Shown: positions 11,831-23,218 of the stretch, piece after piece
Layout: every line of letters starts with the position of its first letter
Numbering within the stretch: the first letter of the stretch is position 1
From: Mucor racemosus
Taxonomy: Eukaryota; Mucoromycota; Mucoromycetes; Mucorales; Mucoraceae
Direction of reading: 5' to 3'
DNA: 64,000 nt
Assembly (NCBI GenBank): GCA_027405735.1
Contig: JAPEHQ010000014.1
Span: 62,001-126,000, forward strand
Position numbers and translations under genes: made by a program
The notes under the pieces: generated by a model
What the model was told of the DNA's origin: nothing
Database searches by the model: none
Seen by the model: the letters and a program-made list of their open reading frames with translations, nothing else

Positions 11831-13263
11831 TATATTATTGAAAATTTAAAAAGTATCGTCAACGTCCGATCTTAATATGGTATCTTTTTTATAATTTTGA
11901 AGGTTTCTTTTGATATAACGTCTCCAATCTAATGTCTCTGGTATTGTCTCTCTGGTCTTATCATCTCTCTGGTCTTGTCTTTGTTTTTACTTTATTTCAT
12001 CTAGAAGTTAAAGCATCTTTTTGTTATCTGATTTTTGATACACCTTACGTAGGTTTAAGAATCAAAATGATTTGATCGAAAAAAAGCGATAACTTTTACC
12101 ACCTTTATTCGGATAGTATCTGTTTTGATGCTATCTTAGTAAATTTGGTTATTATACTCAGTTGTTTGTTTTTTTTACAATCGGTAATCCTGAGTCAATT
12201 TAACCTGGTTGCTCTCCATTCGTGGACTTGCGACCTCTCCCCCTTTTAGGGTCTTATAGTCTTCTTTCACGGTAACCGGCTGGAAACTATAGCCCTTTCT
12301 GGCAATCGGAGTCGTATTGATTTCATAGCATCTGCTTGATTTCAGTACCACTTTATAGTATTATGGTGGTATACAAACTATAAAGTCAAATGGCAACATG
12401 TAGATAGACCTCCTCGTGGTGTTGCTGGAAACGTTATTTTGAACGGCTAACTATCTACTCCATAAACCAATTATATCAAAAGTTACTTTTCCTCCATCTT
12501 GGAGCATTTCATCGTTTATGATATTGATCCACAATTTTTTACTTGATTTGTTTTTTCTTGGATTCCTTATATTGCATAATAAAAATTACAAGATTGAAAT
12601 TAATTGTTTTATCCATCTATTTATTATTTCCTATTTTTTGTTCTGATACAAAAAAGTATTGAATAATACAACTAAGCACTTATAAAACCATTGACAGTAT
12701 TAAAAAAGAACGTAGACTGCACAGAATATATATGTATTGATGTATTTTCTATAAACCGAGCACGCAGTTTCATCAAAAAAATTACGCAAATTTGCTTGAT
12801 TGTTACAGTATATATATATACAAGAAAACTATTTACCAACAGTATACGTATACTGTATATATTGTATATATATCTGAGAGCGCTTTGATTTTACGCCAGG
12901 AGATTATATCAATTTAGAATCTAAAACATGTACTAAATAATTTATTAAAAATAAAGAAAAACTACTATCAAATGAAAGAGCACATTAAAACTAAAGAACT
13001 TTATTATAAGATCAAAACATCGTCTTTTACATTCACATTCTCTAATTATATGACTAGTCTAAAATGAGCCTATTTAAATACATATATATCTCCAATCAAG
13101 TCTAGGTGACACACACCAGTTCTACGTTCCTCAATACGTACCGTATAAACTGAGCTTTATAACATAATACACGGCAATGTAGAACTTATCATATCAATCT
13201 TTGTCGTAATCTTAACCAAGGAATGTACACAGACTTATGAACGCAACAATCTAGTTTTAACTT
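11831..13263. other. Intergenic, no gene seen
   Basis: This is AT-rich DNA. It contains one diverged copy of the 60-bp motif near 12025. At 12230-12320 (minus strand) there is a stretch with faint tRNA-like words, too degraded to call. Confidence 0.45.
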
Positions 13264-13793
13264 TGCCGTATATTTTTAGGTTTGATAAATAACGCTTAAA
13301 AAAGAATACAATTAAAAAAGAATCAGTAATGAATCAGTTCTTCAACTGTATAATGAAAACAATATATCGTTTATTTAGATATACAGTAAAAGTATAGCCT
13401 ATCATATTGATTTGACATTGAGATCCTGAGATGTAATTTAAGACAATATTGCACCATTAGATCTGTTTGATAGTAATCGATGGATTGAAATGGACCAATT
13501 ATAATTTAACCGTGGTTGCAAAGCTTGTGAGTTGTCTTGTTTCAATGCTGCGCTAAATGTGCTTGGATGTTGATTTGATAGCTACTTGGTTGATTAACCG
13601 CTGGCATAAAAGAATATGGTGTCATAATTGAGGTCCATGCGTTTTTGGCAATTATTGGATTAAACTTGGTACGCTGGGAGTCTTTTATATCGATATGAAG
13701 AGTTTGCATTTCAATAAATGTCGTAGTCAATAGATTGTGAGATGTATTAATACTGTAGAAGGTGATAACGTATAATAGTACTTTAATGCTACA
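13264..13793 (-). mobile_element. Solo LTR, family L (530 bp), minus orientation
   Basis: On the minus strand it begins TGTAGCATTAAAG at 13793 and ends AATATACGGCA at 13264. It is the mirror-image partner of the LTR at 6272-6798, and both lie next to the same Y sequence. No matching target duplication is visible. Confidence 0.65.
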
Positions 13794-15690
13794 AATTATT
13801 ATCGTTAAATATGACTGAATATTAATGAATCAGAGAAAATAAAAATGGTAAAAAACGGATACCCAATGTGCATCGAGGTCAACGTTGATAAAAGATGCAT
13901 TTATTATGTAGTAAAAATCACAACATTTCGATGGATAGAAATTACAGGACCAAGATGTTGTATTTGCCTCAGGATTTTTAAAAAGGATTTTAAAAGAATG
14001 CTTTATCAAACTTACTTAGATGTTAAATACTCACCATATGATATTAGTATCATCTTGTTGTTTATTTACTGACTGCTGCATGATTAAAAATCAAGCTTTT
14101 CATAGCTGCTTATTATAACAGTGACAATAGGATGTTTCTGATTTTAGATTGGCATTTATCATAAGGCGGGCTGATGATACGTTTAATACTTTTATAGATG
14201 GAATCAGTCAATTTGATTTATAAAATTTTAATGCAGATGCCGAGCAACCATTTGTAAGTACTTAAGTTGGTTTGGGTGAGGCATGGCAGTGAATAAATTG
14301 CCTTGGGACACAGAGGGCAAAAAGGAGGTAATAATAGGTTCCAGTGATGGCCATGTTTATGTTTATAATTTATAATATTGGAGAGGTAATACTAAAACTC
14401 AATGTGAATTGCCTTTAGCGCGGTAATTATAACGTAAGTCTATATTATCATCACATAAACTATCACGCAGTATTAACATGTATAGATATTTACAGTAATT
14501 AGCTTGAACCAAGTGGGTACACCATCGTAAATTCTTGAAAAAGTTCACAAGTATAATAAAATCTCTTATTTCTAAGATTCACAAAGCTTATAAGCGGAAT
14601 ATTAATTTCAAAAATTATTCTTGTCCAGATCATCAATTTTGACATTTTTTAATTTTTTTTTTTTGGTTTTGCAAATTTAGAGTTAATTATGCTACCAATT
14701 ATAAAAACAAAAAGTATACACATATACAGAATTTAGTGCTCTATTTGCTCAATAAAAAATAACAAACATTTTTATTGTAAAATATTACATGAAAATCCTT
14801 TAATCAAAAAACCGTTTTTGGGACAAAAGTACAAAATTTTATTACTTAACATTTAATATTAAGCTTTCATAAAATGTGTATTAGTCATGGCTACAATTTT
14901 CTCTCACAATGTCGTATATTTAAACGTTGATTTTGGTATCAAAAATTGATTTTTCTGTTTTTTGATCAAAATCATGTGTGTTGGTAAGGATAAAATGAGC
15001 CCCGAAAATGACCGCTACAAAAACTGAATTTTCAGATTTCACGTGGTTCAATATAAGAAAAGTTAAAAAAAATATCTTTTTATTTAAAAGTTAGATATAC
15101 TGTACCATAGTATAAACTATTTAGCTGTTCAATCTTGCTATGCTCAATTATAGCGTTGCTCTACGGGCTCACTTTTGCAATTTTTTTGGTGAGTGTAGGA
15201 TATGACAGACGATTTTTACGGTAGAAAAATGTATGTTTCTATGATGGCATATATTGCCTATTTTGTTTAATTTATGGATTGATGCATTGTAATGCTGCTT
15301 TTACATTCGCTGAAATGTGCAATTTAGCAGGTTTTTAATTGCGCTGAATAATGTAAAGCTTTGAAAATTTTTTTCTACGTGTGTTGTTTCTCTCTTTTTG
15401 TTTTCATATTCCAAGGATATTATTCACCGTTTGATAAGGCATATCAGACTATTATCAAGCTGGTATTAGTTTCTTGTATCTGAATACGCATGCTAACATA
15501 AGGGACTAATGGTTTTAATATAGATAGCAGTCGTTATATTTAGAGACTGATATTTTTATTTAACCGCAATTTAATATCAAATAGCATTATTTACAACTGT
15601 ATTGTTGAACGTATTTCTTGATTACCAGACCAAATCGAAGGCAATGATGTTTATATCGACTCAATCAAAAGCTAGAGCTAGCTACAAACC
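13794..15690 (+). repeat. Dispersed repeat Y(partial)-X, right arm of inverted pair A
   Basis: This is an inverted copy of 4357-6271. It contains the dynein-intermediate-chain-like fragment at about 14170-14380, then the X body to 15690, where an LTR has inserted. The X body recurs at 22320-24118, 27160-27225 plus 32282-33100, 56213-57590 (inverted) and 61380-62520. Confidence 0.75.
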
Positions 15691-16482
15691 TGTTGTATTC
15701 CACCTACTAGTATCATACATTATCACCTTCTACAGTATCAATACATCTTACAATCTATTGACTACGACATGTATTGAAGTGCAAGTCTTGATATCGGATA
15801 TAAGAAACTCCTAGCGTACCAAGTTTAATCCAGTAATTACCAAGAACGCTTTGACCTCAATTATGACACCACATTATTTCATCCCAGCAGTTAACCAATC
15901 AAGTAGTTATCAAATCAACATCCAAGCATATTTAGCGCAGCATTGAAACAACACAACTTACAAGCTCTGCAAGAACGGTTAAATTATGATTGATCCATTT
16001 CAATCCATAGATTACTATCAAACAGATCCAATGGTTCAATAGTGCCTTAAATTACATCTCAGGATCTCAATGTCTAATCAATATAAAGAGAGACATTCAT
16101 GATCATGTAATTATAATATTATAATAAGAATTAAAATTAAAATAGAAATTAATATTATTTTGTAAATTGATAATCAAGCAATAAATATATCTACAATCCC
16201 TAATGATTAAGTTCCAAAAAAACTTAGTCATGCTTTTTTTAATTGATTTTTTTAAAGAAAAAAAAATTATGAGATGTTTGAAGCTTGCGAAATATCTCAC
16301 ATTATCTGCTAATAATTATTGATGGTAAATAGAAATGTTTCTCAAAAGGCCATACTTTTACATCTAAATAAACGATATCTTGTTTTTATTATACAGTTGA
16401 AGAACTGATTAATTACTCATTCTTTTATAATTGTATTTTTTTTAAGTAATACAGTATTTATCAATCCTGAAAATATACGACA
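15691..16482 (+). mobile_element. Solo LTR, family L, with target duplication AAACC and a nested MITE
   Basis: It starts TGTTGTATTCCACC and ends AATATACGACA. The five bases before it (15686-15690) and after it (16483-16487) are both AAACC. The paralogous repeat at about 62515-62530 shows the corresponding unoccupied site, with ACAAAC joined directly to CACGAAATGTTCC. The copy is longer than its relatives because of the 256-bp insertion at 16088-16343. Confidence 0.85.
16088..16343. mobile_element. 256-bp AT-rich MITE nested in an LTR
   Basis: Alignment with the other family L LTRs shows extra DNA exactly here. Its ends are GAGAGACATT and AATGTTTCTC, which pair as inverted repeats at 9 of 10 positions. 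The flanking A runs suggest a 3-bp AAA duplication, but the site is too homopolymeric to be sure. It has no coding capacity. Confidence 0.65.
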
Positions 16483-17676
16483 AAACCCATGAAATGTTCC
16501 AGAAAAGCGATAAAATTTCAAATGATATAGAAAAAACAAAAAAAAAGGGTAATCTAATGTCTTGTGTAATAACCATAGTTTTGATCGTAGCTATACTTGA
16601 AAACAAATCTTTTTACAGCTGAAAATCGTAAACTAAAATAGTGGGTTTAAATAAGATTAACTTGTTTAAAGTCTATGCGTAATAAAGTAACATCTATAAT
16701 CTTAGATTTGGCTTGCATATAAATTTAAGAAGTAAGGGTTATTTAAGTTTATGCTCGAGCAAAAATCATTGTTGCTGTAAACATTACAGCTATAAACATA
16801 TTTACAAATGACGATAATCGTAAATATATTGGCAGTCGCATGTATTTCTCTATATCAACAACGTATTGAATTGTATTATTATCTATAATCCATATTAATA
16901 AAAGCAAATGTAATTTGAAAACCAATTCCAGTAAAAAATGCAATGGAATTTCGTGAAGGCACAATGCTCATGTATAAACCTGTTTGTACCCATACGATCA
17001 TACGATCAGCTCATCGTGTTCATGGTCAGATTTTATTATTATGCACAATAGTTAGGGATAATGATATGCTTATGGGCAATTCTACTATTATGCACACATG
17101 CAATTAATGTCATGCACATGGACATAATCTATAATTCTACACATTCAGGTTTTTCGTTATGCTCGTGTGCAGTTTATTTTGTTGTGCCTATATGCATCTT
17201 GTTATCATTTAATTTTAGCAATTATTTAGTGGGTGCAACAACTCAGCAGGCCATAGTGTGCAGCACATCTGGACACAGCAAAATCATCTTGTGCAGCACA
17301 GGTCTGCCGTAGTGCTTTTATATATAAATTCTTTAAATCCGTGATCTTATGGACTTTATTTGAATCCGGTTGTATCATCTTATATTTTTTAAGTTAAATC
17401 CGTTATTAGGCTAATAATTTTGTAGGTTCTATTTATGCTTTATTTAAAATAAGCCTTTGAATAATTAATAGCAATACAGTCGACCCTTAATTTTTGTATG
17501 AAATTTCTATACCTGCATTTATAACTGTCTGGAATATTTAAACAGCCGCGTCCGGGCTATCCGGTAAATTTTTCTAGAGATTTAAAGCTTGGAAATATTA
17601 TTAGATGGCCGCTTCCGGAGATTGTTCGGCTTTTCTTGGAAGAGTGACCATTGGCAGAAATATGAATCATATACTA
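16483..17676 (+). repeat. Dispersed repeat X-tail plus pogo-like end sequence
   Basis: 16483-17320 aligns with 62520-63210, and 16970-17676 with 24180-24778. At about 17479 the text TACAGTCGACCCTTAATTTT, repeated at 24587 with small changes, resembles the terminal repeats of pogo/Tigger-type elements. No transposase is present. No gene is called. Confidence 0.55.
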
Positions 17677-18622
17677 TGTTATATGCCATCAAGTACCATA
17701 TGTATCAAGATTATCTTATATAAGGGGCAAGAGACACAGACACAGACTTATTCGTTATGTTTAGCTTTATTTCAAAATATATAATAAGGGAAATGATGAG
17801 GAGAGCTGACAATAAAATAAAAGAATTATGAAAATAAGATGGTTATCTATACTAAATTATTCAAGAGTCTAGTTCCCCTCATGACCTAGACTTCAGGGAC
17901 ACAGTGTCACTGAATTACACTATAACTTGAATGCGAGTAAGTTAATATTGTAATGTAGTCATTGGTTGTGCCGCAGTGCGGGTAGTAATAGAATGTCTTG
18001 CATAAGCAGGAGATTGATATGCAATTTGGATAAGGTAATAATGTGTGATGTAATTAGCATACAGTAGTAGTATAATAATAGATTAAGCTTGAGAGGTTCA
18101 TGACAATATGTTATCACTTTCTACAGTATCAATACATCTTACAACCTATTGACTGCGACATGTATTGAAGTTCAAAGTCTTGATATCGGATATAAGAAAC
18201 TCCTAGCGTACTACGTTTAATCTAGTGATTACCAAGAACGCTTGGACCTCAAATATGATACCATATTATTTCATCCCAGCGGTTAATCAATCAAGTAGTT
18301 ATCAAATCAACATCCAACAAGCACATTCAGAGCAGCATTGAAACAAGGTAATTCACAAGCTCTGCAAGAACGGTTAAATTATGATTGTTCCATTTCAATC
18401 CTTAGATTACTATCAAACAGATCTAATAATGGTTTAATAGTGCCTTAAATTACATCTCAGGAGCTTTATGTCAAATCAATATACTGTAAAAGGCCGTACT
18501 TTTATATCTAAATAAACAATATCTTGTTTTTATCATACAGTTAAAGAACTGATTCATTACTCATTCTCTTTTAATTGTAGTCTTTTTTAAGTATTATTCA
18601 TCAAGCCTGAAAATACACGACA
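17677..18622 (+). mobile_element. LTR family L copy interrupted by a second LTR
   Basis: It starts TGTTATATGCC and ends AATACACGACA. Compared with 24779-25306 it is split by the 403-bp element at 17703-18105. Both sides of this LTR are shared with the 24779 copy, so the two belong to one duplicated segment rather than two insertions. Confidence 0.65.
17703..18105 (-). mobile_element. Solo LTR, second family (403 bp), target duplication ATATG
   Basis: The flanks 17698-17702 and 18106-18110 are both ATATG. Read on the minus strand the element begins TGTCATGAACC and ends CTTGATA. It is collinear with 23219-23616, which has a different 5-bp duplication, so the two are independent insertions. TG...TA ends are less common than TG...CA; calling it an LTR rests on size, the 5-bp duplication and the absence of inverted repeats or ORFs. 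Confidence 0.75.
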
Positions 18623-19023
18623 AGGCTAAACGTTTTGCAATTCTGCATATTAGCGGTAGGGGTACTTGCCATTGCAACGGGAAGTTATTTGGATTTATAT
18701 TCGTTGAGAAGAACTGATGGGCTTGCTGATCTTAATAGGTGTAAGTAGCAGATAACCAATCTGTTGCTCAAACTGGCTGAATGTACAATGACCTACAGAT
18801 GCTGATAGTTTTGGTGTCGAGCCGCGTTTTGCCAACAAAATTTACTAGTATGTATATCATATGCATTAATAAAAAAGGAAAAAATTTGTTAGACATATGC
18901 AAAACTTGCTAAGAAAAAAAGGAGGATCATATTCGATGAGAAGCAAGGTCGTCAGAAATTCTCTTTCGAAATTCATATCCTAATACCAAAGGGCTTCCCC
19001 TTTTTTGGCGGGTTTGAACTCAC
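18623..19023 (+). repeat. Dispersed repeat blocks V and U
   Basis: These blocks align with 25307-25700. They end with CCAAAGGG, CTTC, then CCCTTTTTTGG (a hairpin that is perfect in the other copy) and GCGGGTTTGAACTCAC, which looks like a tRNA T-arm/B-box on the minus strand. An LTR starts immediately after it. Confidence 0.6.
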
Positions 19024-19552
19024 TGTTGTATTCCACCTACTAGTATCATACATTATCACCTTCTACAGTATCAATACATCTTACAATCTATTGACTACGA
19101 CATGTATTGAAGTGCAAGTCTTGATATCGGATATAAGAAACTCCTAGCGTACCAAGTTTAATCCAGTAATTACCAAGAACGCTTGGACCTCAATTATGAC
19201 ACCACATTATTTCATTCCAGCAGTTAACCAATCAAGTAGTTATCAAATCAACATCCAAGCATATTTAACGAAGCATTGAAACAAGACAACTCACAAGCTC
19301 TGCAAGAACGGTTAAATTATGATTGATCCATTTCAATGCATAGATTACTATCGAACAGATCCAATGGTTCAATAGTGCCTTAAATTACATCTCAGGATCT
19401 CAATGTCTAATCAATATAAAAGGCCATACTTTTACATCTAAATAAACGATATCTTGTTTTTATTATACAGTTGAAGAACTGATTAATTACTCATTCTTTT
19501 ATAATTGTATTCTTTTTTAAGTAATATTTATCAATCCTGAAAATATACGACA
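19024..19552 (+). mobile_element. Solo LTR, family L (529 bp)
   Basis: The ends are TGTTGTATTCC and AATATACGACA, nearly identical to the copy at 15691. The flanks (CTCAC and GCTAA) do not match, and each belongs to a different repeat. Recombination or deletion after insertion is likely. Confidence 0.7.
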
Positions 19553-21628
19553 GCTAATAGGTCTAATAAACCTGTTGGTTATGGAATCCAAAGTAAAAAG
19601 CGTCGTGTTGAGTACTGACTGAGGTGGTAGTATCTATAATTCTTGAACAGTCGATGAGAGAATAAATTATTTATGGTTCAGATTTAGCAGCATATATGAC
19701 AAAAAATACCATTCAAAAATAATTGAATAAACTAGGTGCATAAAATTGCATCGGAAACATATTGTTTTATATATTTTAGAATTAGAATTGTTACAAGATC
19801 ACAATACCTATAAATAACTGTTTTCGGTAGCTATTTTTTTCTGCTTTAAATCTAAATAAAACAAAATTTGTTTTTTATTAGAATATAGTAGAATCTTTGG
19901 ATTTTTAATATCAATTTATTTGTGGGCATATCAAATGTAAAACCAAATAATTAATTATCTTGTGTATATCAATCACAAGTTGAACATAGAATTTTATTGA
20001 TGAGCATTTGTTGTCATATATTGAGTTTGCTTGAGTTATTTTGTATCTTTTGTACAGTATATAGACTCAATGTTTAATTGCCGGATATATTGTAAATCTT
20101 CGTTTAAAACAATTACAGAATATTTAAATCATCATATATTTTGTGAGATGATGTTCAACGAGTACACTTGATAGTACTTAATAGACCACTGATAGAAATT
20201 GTGGGCCGTACATTTACTATTTCCATGGACAGTACACTTGCCAGTACTTTGTAAGAGCCAAGAGTGATATATGTATTGCGAAATACAAGATATCGTCAGA
20301 AGGCGAATCCATTTCTTGAAAGGCACCATTACAATCCACTTGACCACAACTAATCAAGCTTTATGTAAAGGGGCAGTTGTTGACATTAAACAGTTTTTTT
20401 TGTAAAGCTGTGTATTGCTTAATGCGCTTTTCCTGCAACCGTAATTAAGCAAATAAATGCACAGGGTCAGCGCAACAACCGGACCTAGCGTAGATAGTCT
20501 ATCGACAGGGTATGGTAACTCCTGATCAATAAATTCAGAAAACCAAATCAACTTGCGGTACTTGCTAGTTACGGCCAACGTTTTCAGCCAAGCATCTTCA
20601 AGATCAGTTATCCACAGAGCAAGGTTTAAGTGAATAACTCCTAAAACTTCAAGTACAAGAAGCATTCTCCGAGAAAAAAGTTCAGGTAATTGAACAGTTG
20701 AAGGCCAACACAAGATATTTAAAGAGCTTCAAGATGTGAAAACCAAGAGACTCTCAATTCCCATAAAACATTATTGTTTTATGGATTGGGCGAGTTGAAA
20801 TCAGAGAAGAACCTAGATCCCCAAATTATCTAGTCATTGATTATCCGAGATTCATTGAACAAGAACCCTGCAAGTCTTGTATCATGATAGAAGTACCTAG
20901 GCCAGCCTTAGGACTCAAACCTTGTAGTCTTGTATCCTTGAAGTCTTGTAGCCTTGTATCTTTGAAACCTTGTAGCCTTGAATCCTTGAAAAAAAACCCT
21001 TGAAGCCTTGAAACCTTGAAGCCTTGAAACTTTGGAGCCTTGGAGTCTTGAAGTACAGAGAGTGAGATTTAAAAGAAAAAGCAAAAACGCGTAGCAACGT
21101 TGCTTTAAATACAATGAAAATTTTTTTCCGTGGCTTTGGATAAATTACCAACGTCATCTTTGATTAATTTACAGCCATTATGATTATTATCATATACTGG
21201 CAAGATGGTATCGAATGAAAAATTAGAGCATATAGTATTTCTAAATTTATACAGAATCTGATAATAATGCAGAAATCAAAAGTTGTTCAATCAATTTTAT
21301 TCACAGTAGTTGATAGCTTAAAGTCACCAATTCATAAATTTGTCGACATTGTGTCTAAGAAATATTTCAGCGTTATAGATACAACAGACTTTTTTTTCTA
21401 GCAAATTATAGTTTTTATGTACAATCTTATAGTATCTTGAATATTTATAGATATATATTTCAATGCCAAGTAACTTATACAGTACGACACATAAGTAAGT
21501 TCTACACTTTAAACAAAAGCCTATAATAATAATCTCACATTTACTGCAGTTTTTGTCTATAAATCCGCAAATAAATATACATTGCACATTGATAACATTC
21601 AAAATCATGAATAGAAAATACAGGACCA
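19553..21628 (-). repeat. Repeat Z, ~2.1 kb, inverted partner of 57590-59623
   Basis: The segment matches 59623-57590 in reverse at very high identity by eye. It includes a stop-bounded frame of 119 codons (20713-20354) that differs by one residue between copies. That frame continues after a shared TGA into 71 more codons that also differ by one residue. A 9-bp minisatellite lies at 20908-21060. I recognise no domain. Beyond 21628 it joins repeat X at GAATAGAAA. Confidence 0.75.
20908..21060. repeat. Minisatellite with ~9-bp unit
   Basis: Repeats of the type AAGGCTTCA/AAGACTACA (minus strand) encode RLQGFKASR-like strings. The inverted partner at about 58155-58260 has fewer units (an 80-codon frame against 70), so the array has changed length since duplication. 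Confidence 0.8.
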
Positions 21629-22864
21629 AGATGTTGTGTTTGCTTCAGGATTTTCAAAAGGATTCAAAAGCATTCTTAATTAAACTCAACTAGATGTTGA
21701 ATACTACTCACCGTATGCTATTAGTATCATCTTGTCTTTTATTTAATTGTTGTATTAATAAAAATCACGCTTTTTATAGCTTATAACAATGACAATGGGA
21801 TGTTTCTGATTTTAGATTGGCAGCATTTATCATAAGGCGGGCTAATGATATGTTTGTTGATACTACTGTAGATGGAACCAGTCAATTTAGTTTATGGAAT
21901 TTGAATGCAAATATTGTAGAACTATTATTGTAAGTATTTAAGTTGGTTCTAGTAAAGCATTGACTAATTTGGCTTATTGGGACAAAGAGGATGATAAAAA
22001 GGCGGCAATAGGTTTCAGTGATGACCATGTTTATGTTTATGTTTATGTTTATGTTTATGTTTATGTTTATGTTTATGTTTATGTTTATGTTTATGTTTAT
22101 GTTTATGTTTATGTTTATGTTTATGTTTATGATATTATTGGAAATGTAAGATTAAAGCTCAATGTAGATTACCTCTAGCGCAATAATTATAAAGTAAGAC
22201 TATATTATCATCAACTAAACTACCACACAACAATATTAACATGTATAAAGATTTACAGTAATAAGCTTGAATCAATAGGCACAGCATCATTAACTCTTGA
22301 AAAAGTTCTCAAGTATTATAAAATCTCTTATTCCTAAGATTCACAAAGCTTATAAGCGGAATATTAATTTCAAAAATTATTCTTGTCCAGATCATCAATT
22401 TTGACATTTTTTAATTTTTTTTTTTTGGTTTTGCAAATTTAGAGTTAATTATGCTACCAATTATAAAAACAAAAAATATACACATATAAAAAATTTAGCG
22501 CACTATTTGCTCAATCAAAAATAACAAACATTTTTATTGCAAAATATCACATGAAAATCCTTTAATCAAAAAACCGTTTTTGGGACAAAAGTACAAAGTT
22601 TCATTACTTAACATTTAATATTAAGCTTTTATAAAATGTGTATTAGCTATAGCTACAATTTTCTCTCACAATGTAGTACATTTAAACGTTGATTTTGGTA
22701 TCAAAAATTGATTTTTCTTTTTTTTGATCAAAATCACGAGTGTTGGTAAGGATTAAATGAGCCCCAAAAATGTCCGCTACAAAAACTGAATTTTCAGACC
22801 GTACATGGTTAAATATAAAAAAAGTTATAAAAAAATGCATTTTCATTTAAAGCTTAGTAGATAC
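21629..22864 (+). repeat. Dispersed repeat X with dynein fragment
   Basis: This is collinear with 14000-15100 and with inverted 56450-57590. It holds the dynein-intermediate-chain-like fragment at 21836-22135, which is expanded by a hexanucleotide run. Confidence 0.7.
22029..22130 (+). repeat. (GTTTAT)17 hexanucleotide run
   Basis: Exactly 17 head-to-tail copies of GTTTAT, translating as Val-Tyr repeats. Other copies of this repeat (14370, 26935, 61190) have one or two units at the same place, the HVYVYD motif of a WD40 blade. The run is therefore a slippage expansion and not a protein of its own. Confidence 0.95.
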
Positions 22865-23112
22865 TGTTATGTCAATATTATATCCTAGGTCGCACATGCA
22901 AGGTCGCAGTCAATATTCGGTACTACTATAGTAAATCAACAGGTGTCCACGTTGATTCACATGCGTCATAGTAAATTGGTGTAATGTTCTCAGATAGTAA
23001 TTCTGTGTAACAGTTATAACGAAAAGTATATAAATACATCCTCTGGATGCATTATTAATAAAGAGTGTAATATTTTGGCAAGATTATTTATATAGACTCT
23101 TTTGACATTTCA
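22865..23112 (+). mobile_element. Solo LTR, third family (248 bp)
   Basis: It starts TGTTATGTCAATATT and ends TTTGACATTTCA. The flanks are GATAC (22860-22864) and GATCC (23113-23117), a 5-bp duplication with one change. The interrupted sequence is intact in the other X copies. TATAAATA-like and AATAAA words inside fit an LTR promoter and poly(A) signal. No internal region or second LTR is present. Confidence 0.75.
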
Positions 23113-23218
23113 GATCCATACCATAGTATAAAAGACTTAGCCGTTCGATCGTGCTACCCTCAATTATGACGTCGCTCTACGTGCTCGCTTTTGCAGTTTT
23201 TTAATGAATGTATGATAT

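Noticed and set aside
12230..12320. tRNA-like words on the minus strand
   Set aside because: Box B is poor (GGTCGCAAGTCC) and no cloverleaf with a 7-base anticodon loop could be formed.
13845..14072. 75-codon frame in repeat Y/X
   Set aside because: Other copies of the same repeat carry frameshifts and stops there.
16103..16300. 65-codon minus-strand frame
   Set aside because: It lies wholly inside the 256-bp MITE and is low-complexity.
17061..17312. 83-codon frame with hydrophobic content
   Set aside because: It belongs to the repeat tail; the same region in other copies is interrupted.
22020..22140. Possible CRISPR-like array
   Set aside because: Pure hexanucleotide repeats with no spacers in a fungal genome; a microsatellite.
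21960..22178. 72-codon frame made mostly of Val-Tyr repeats
   Set aside because: It is the translation of the (GTTTAT)17 run within a decayed repeat; other copies lack it.
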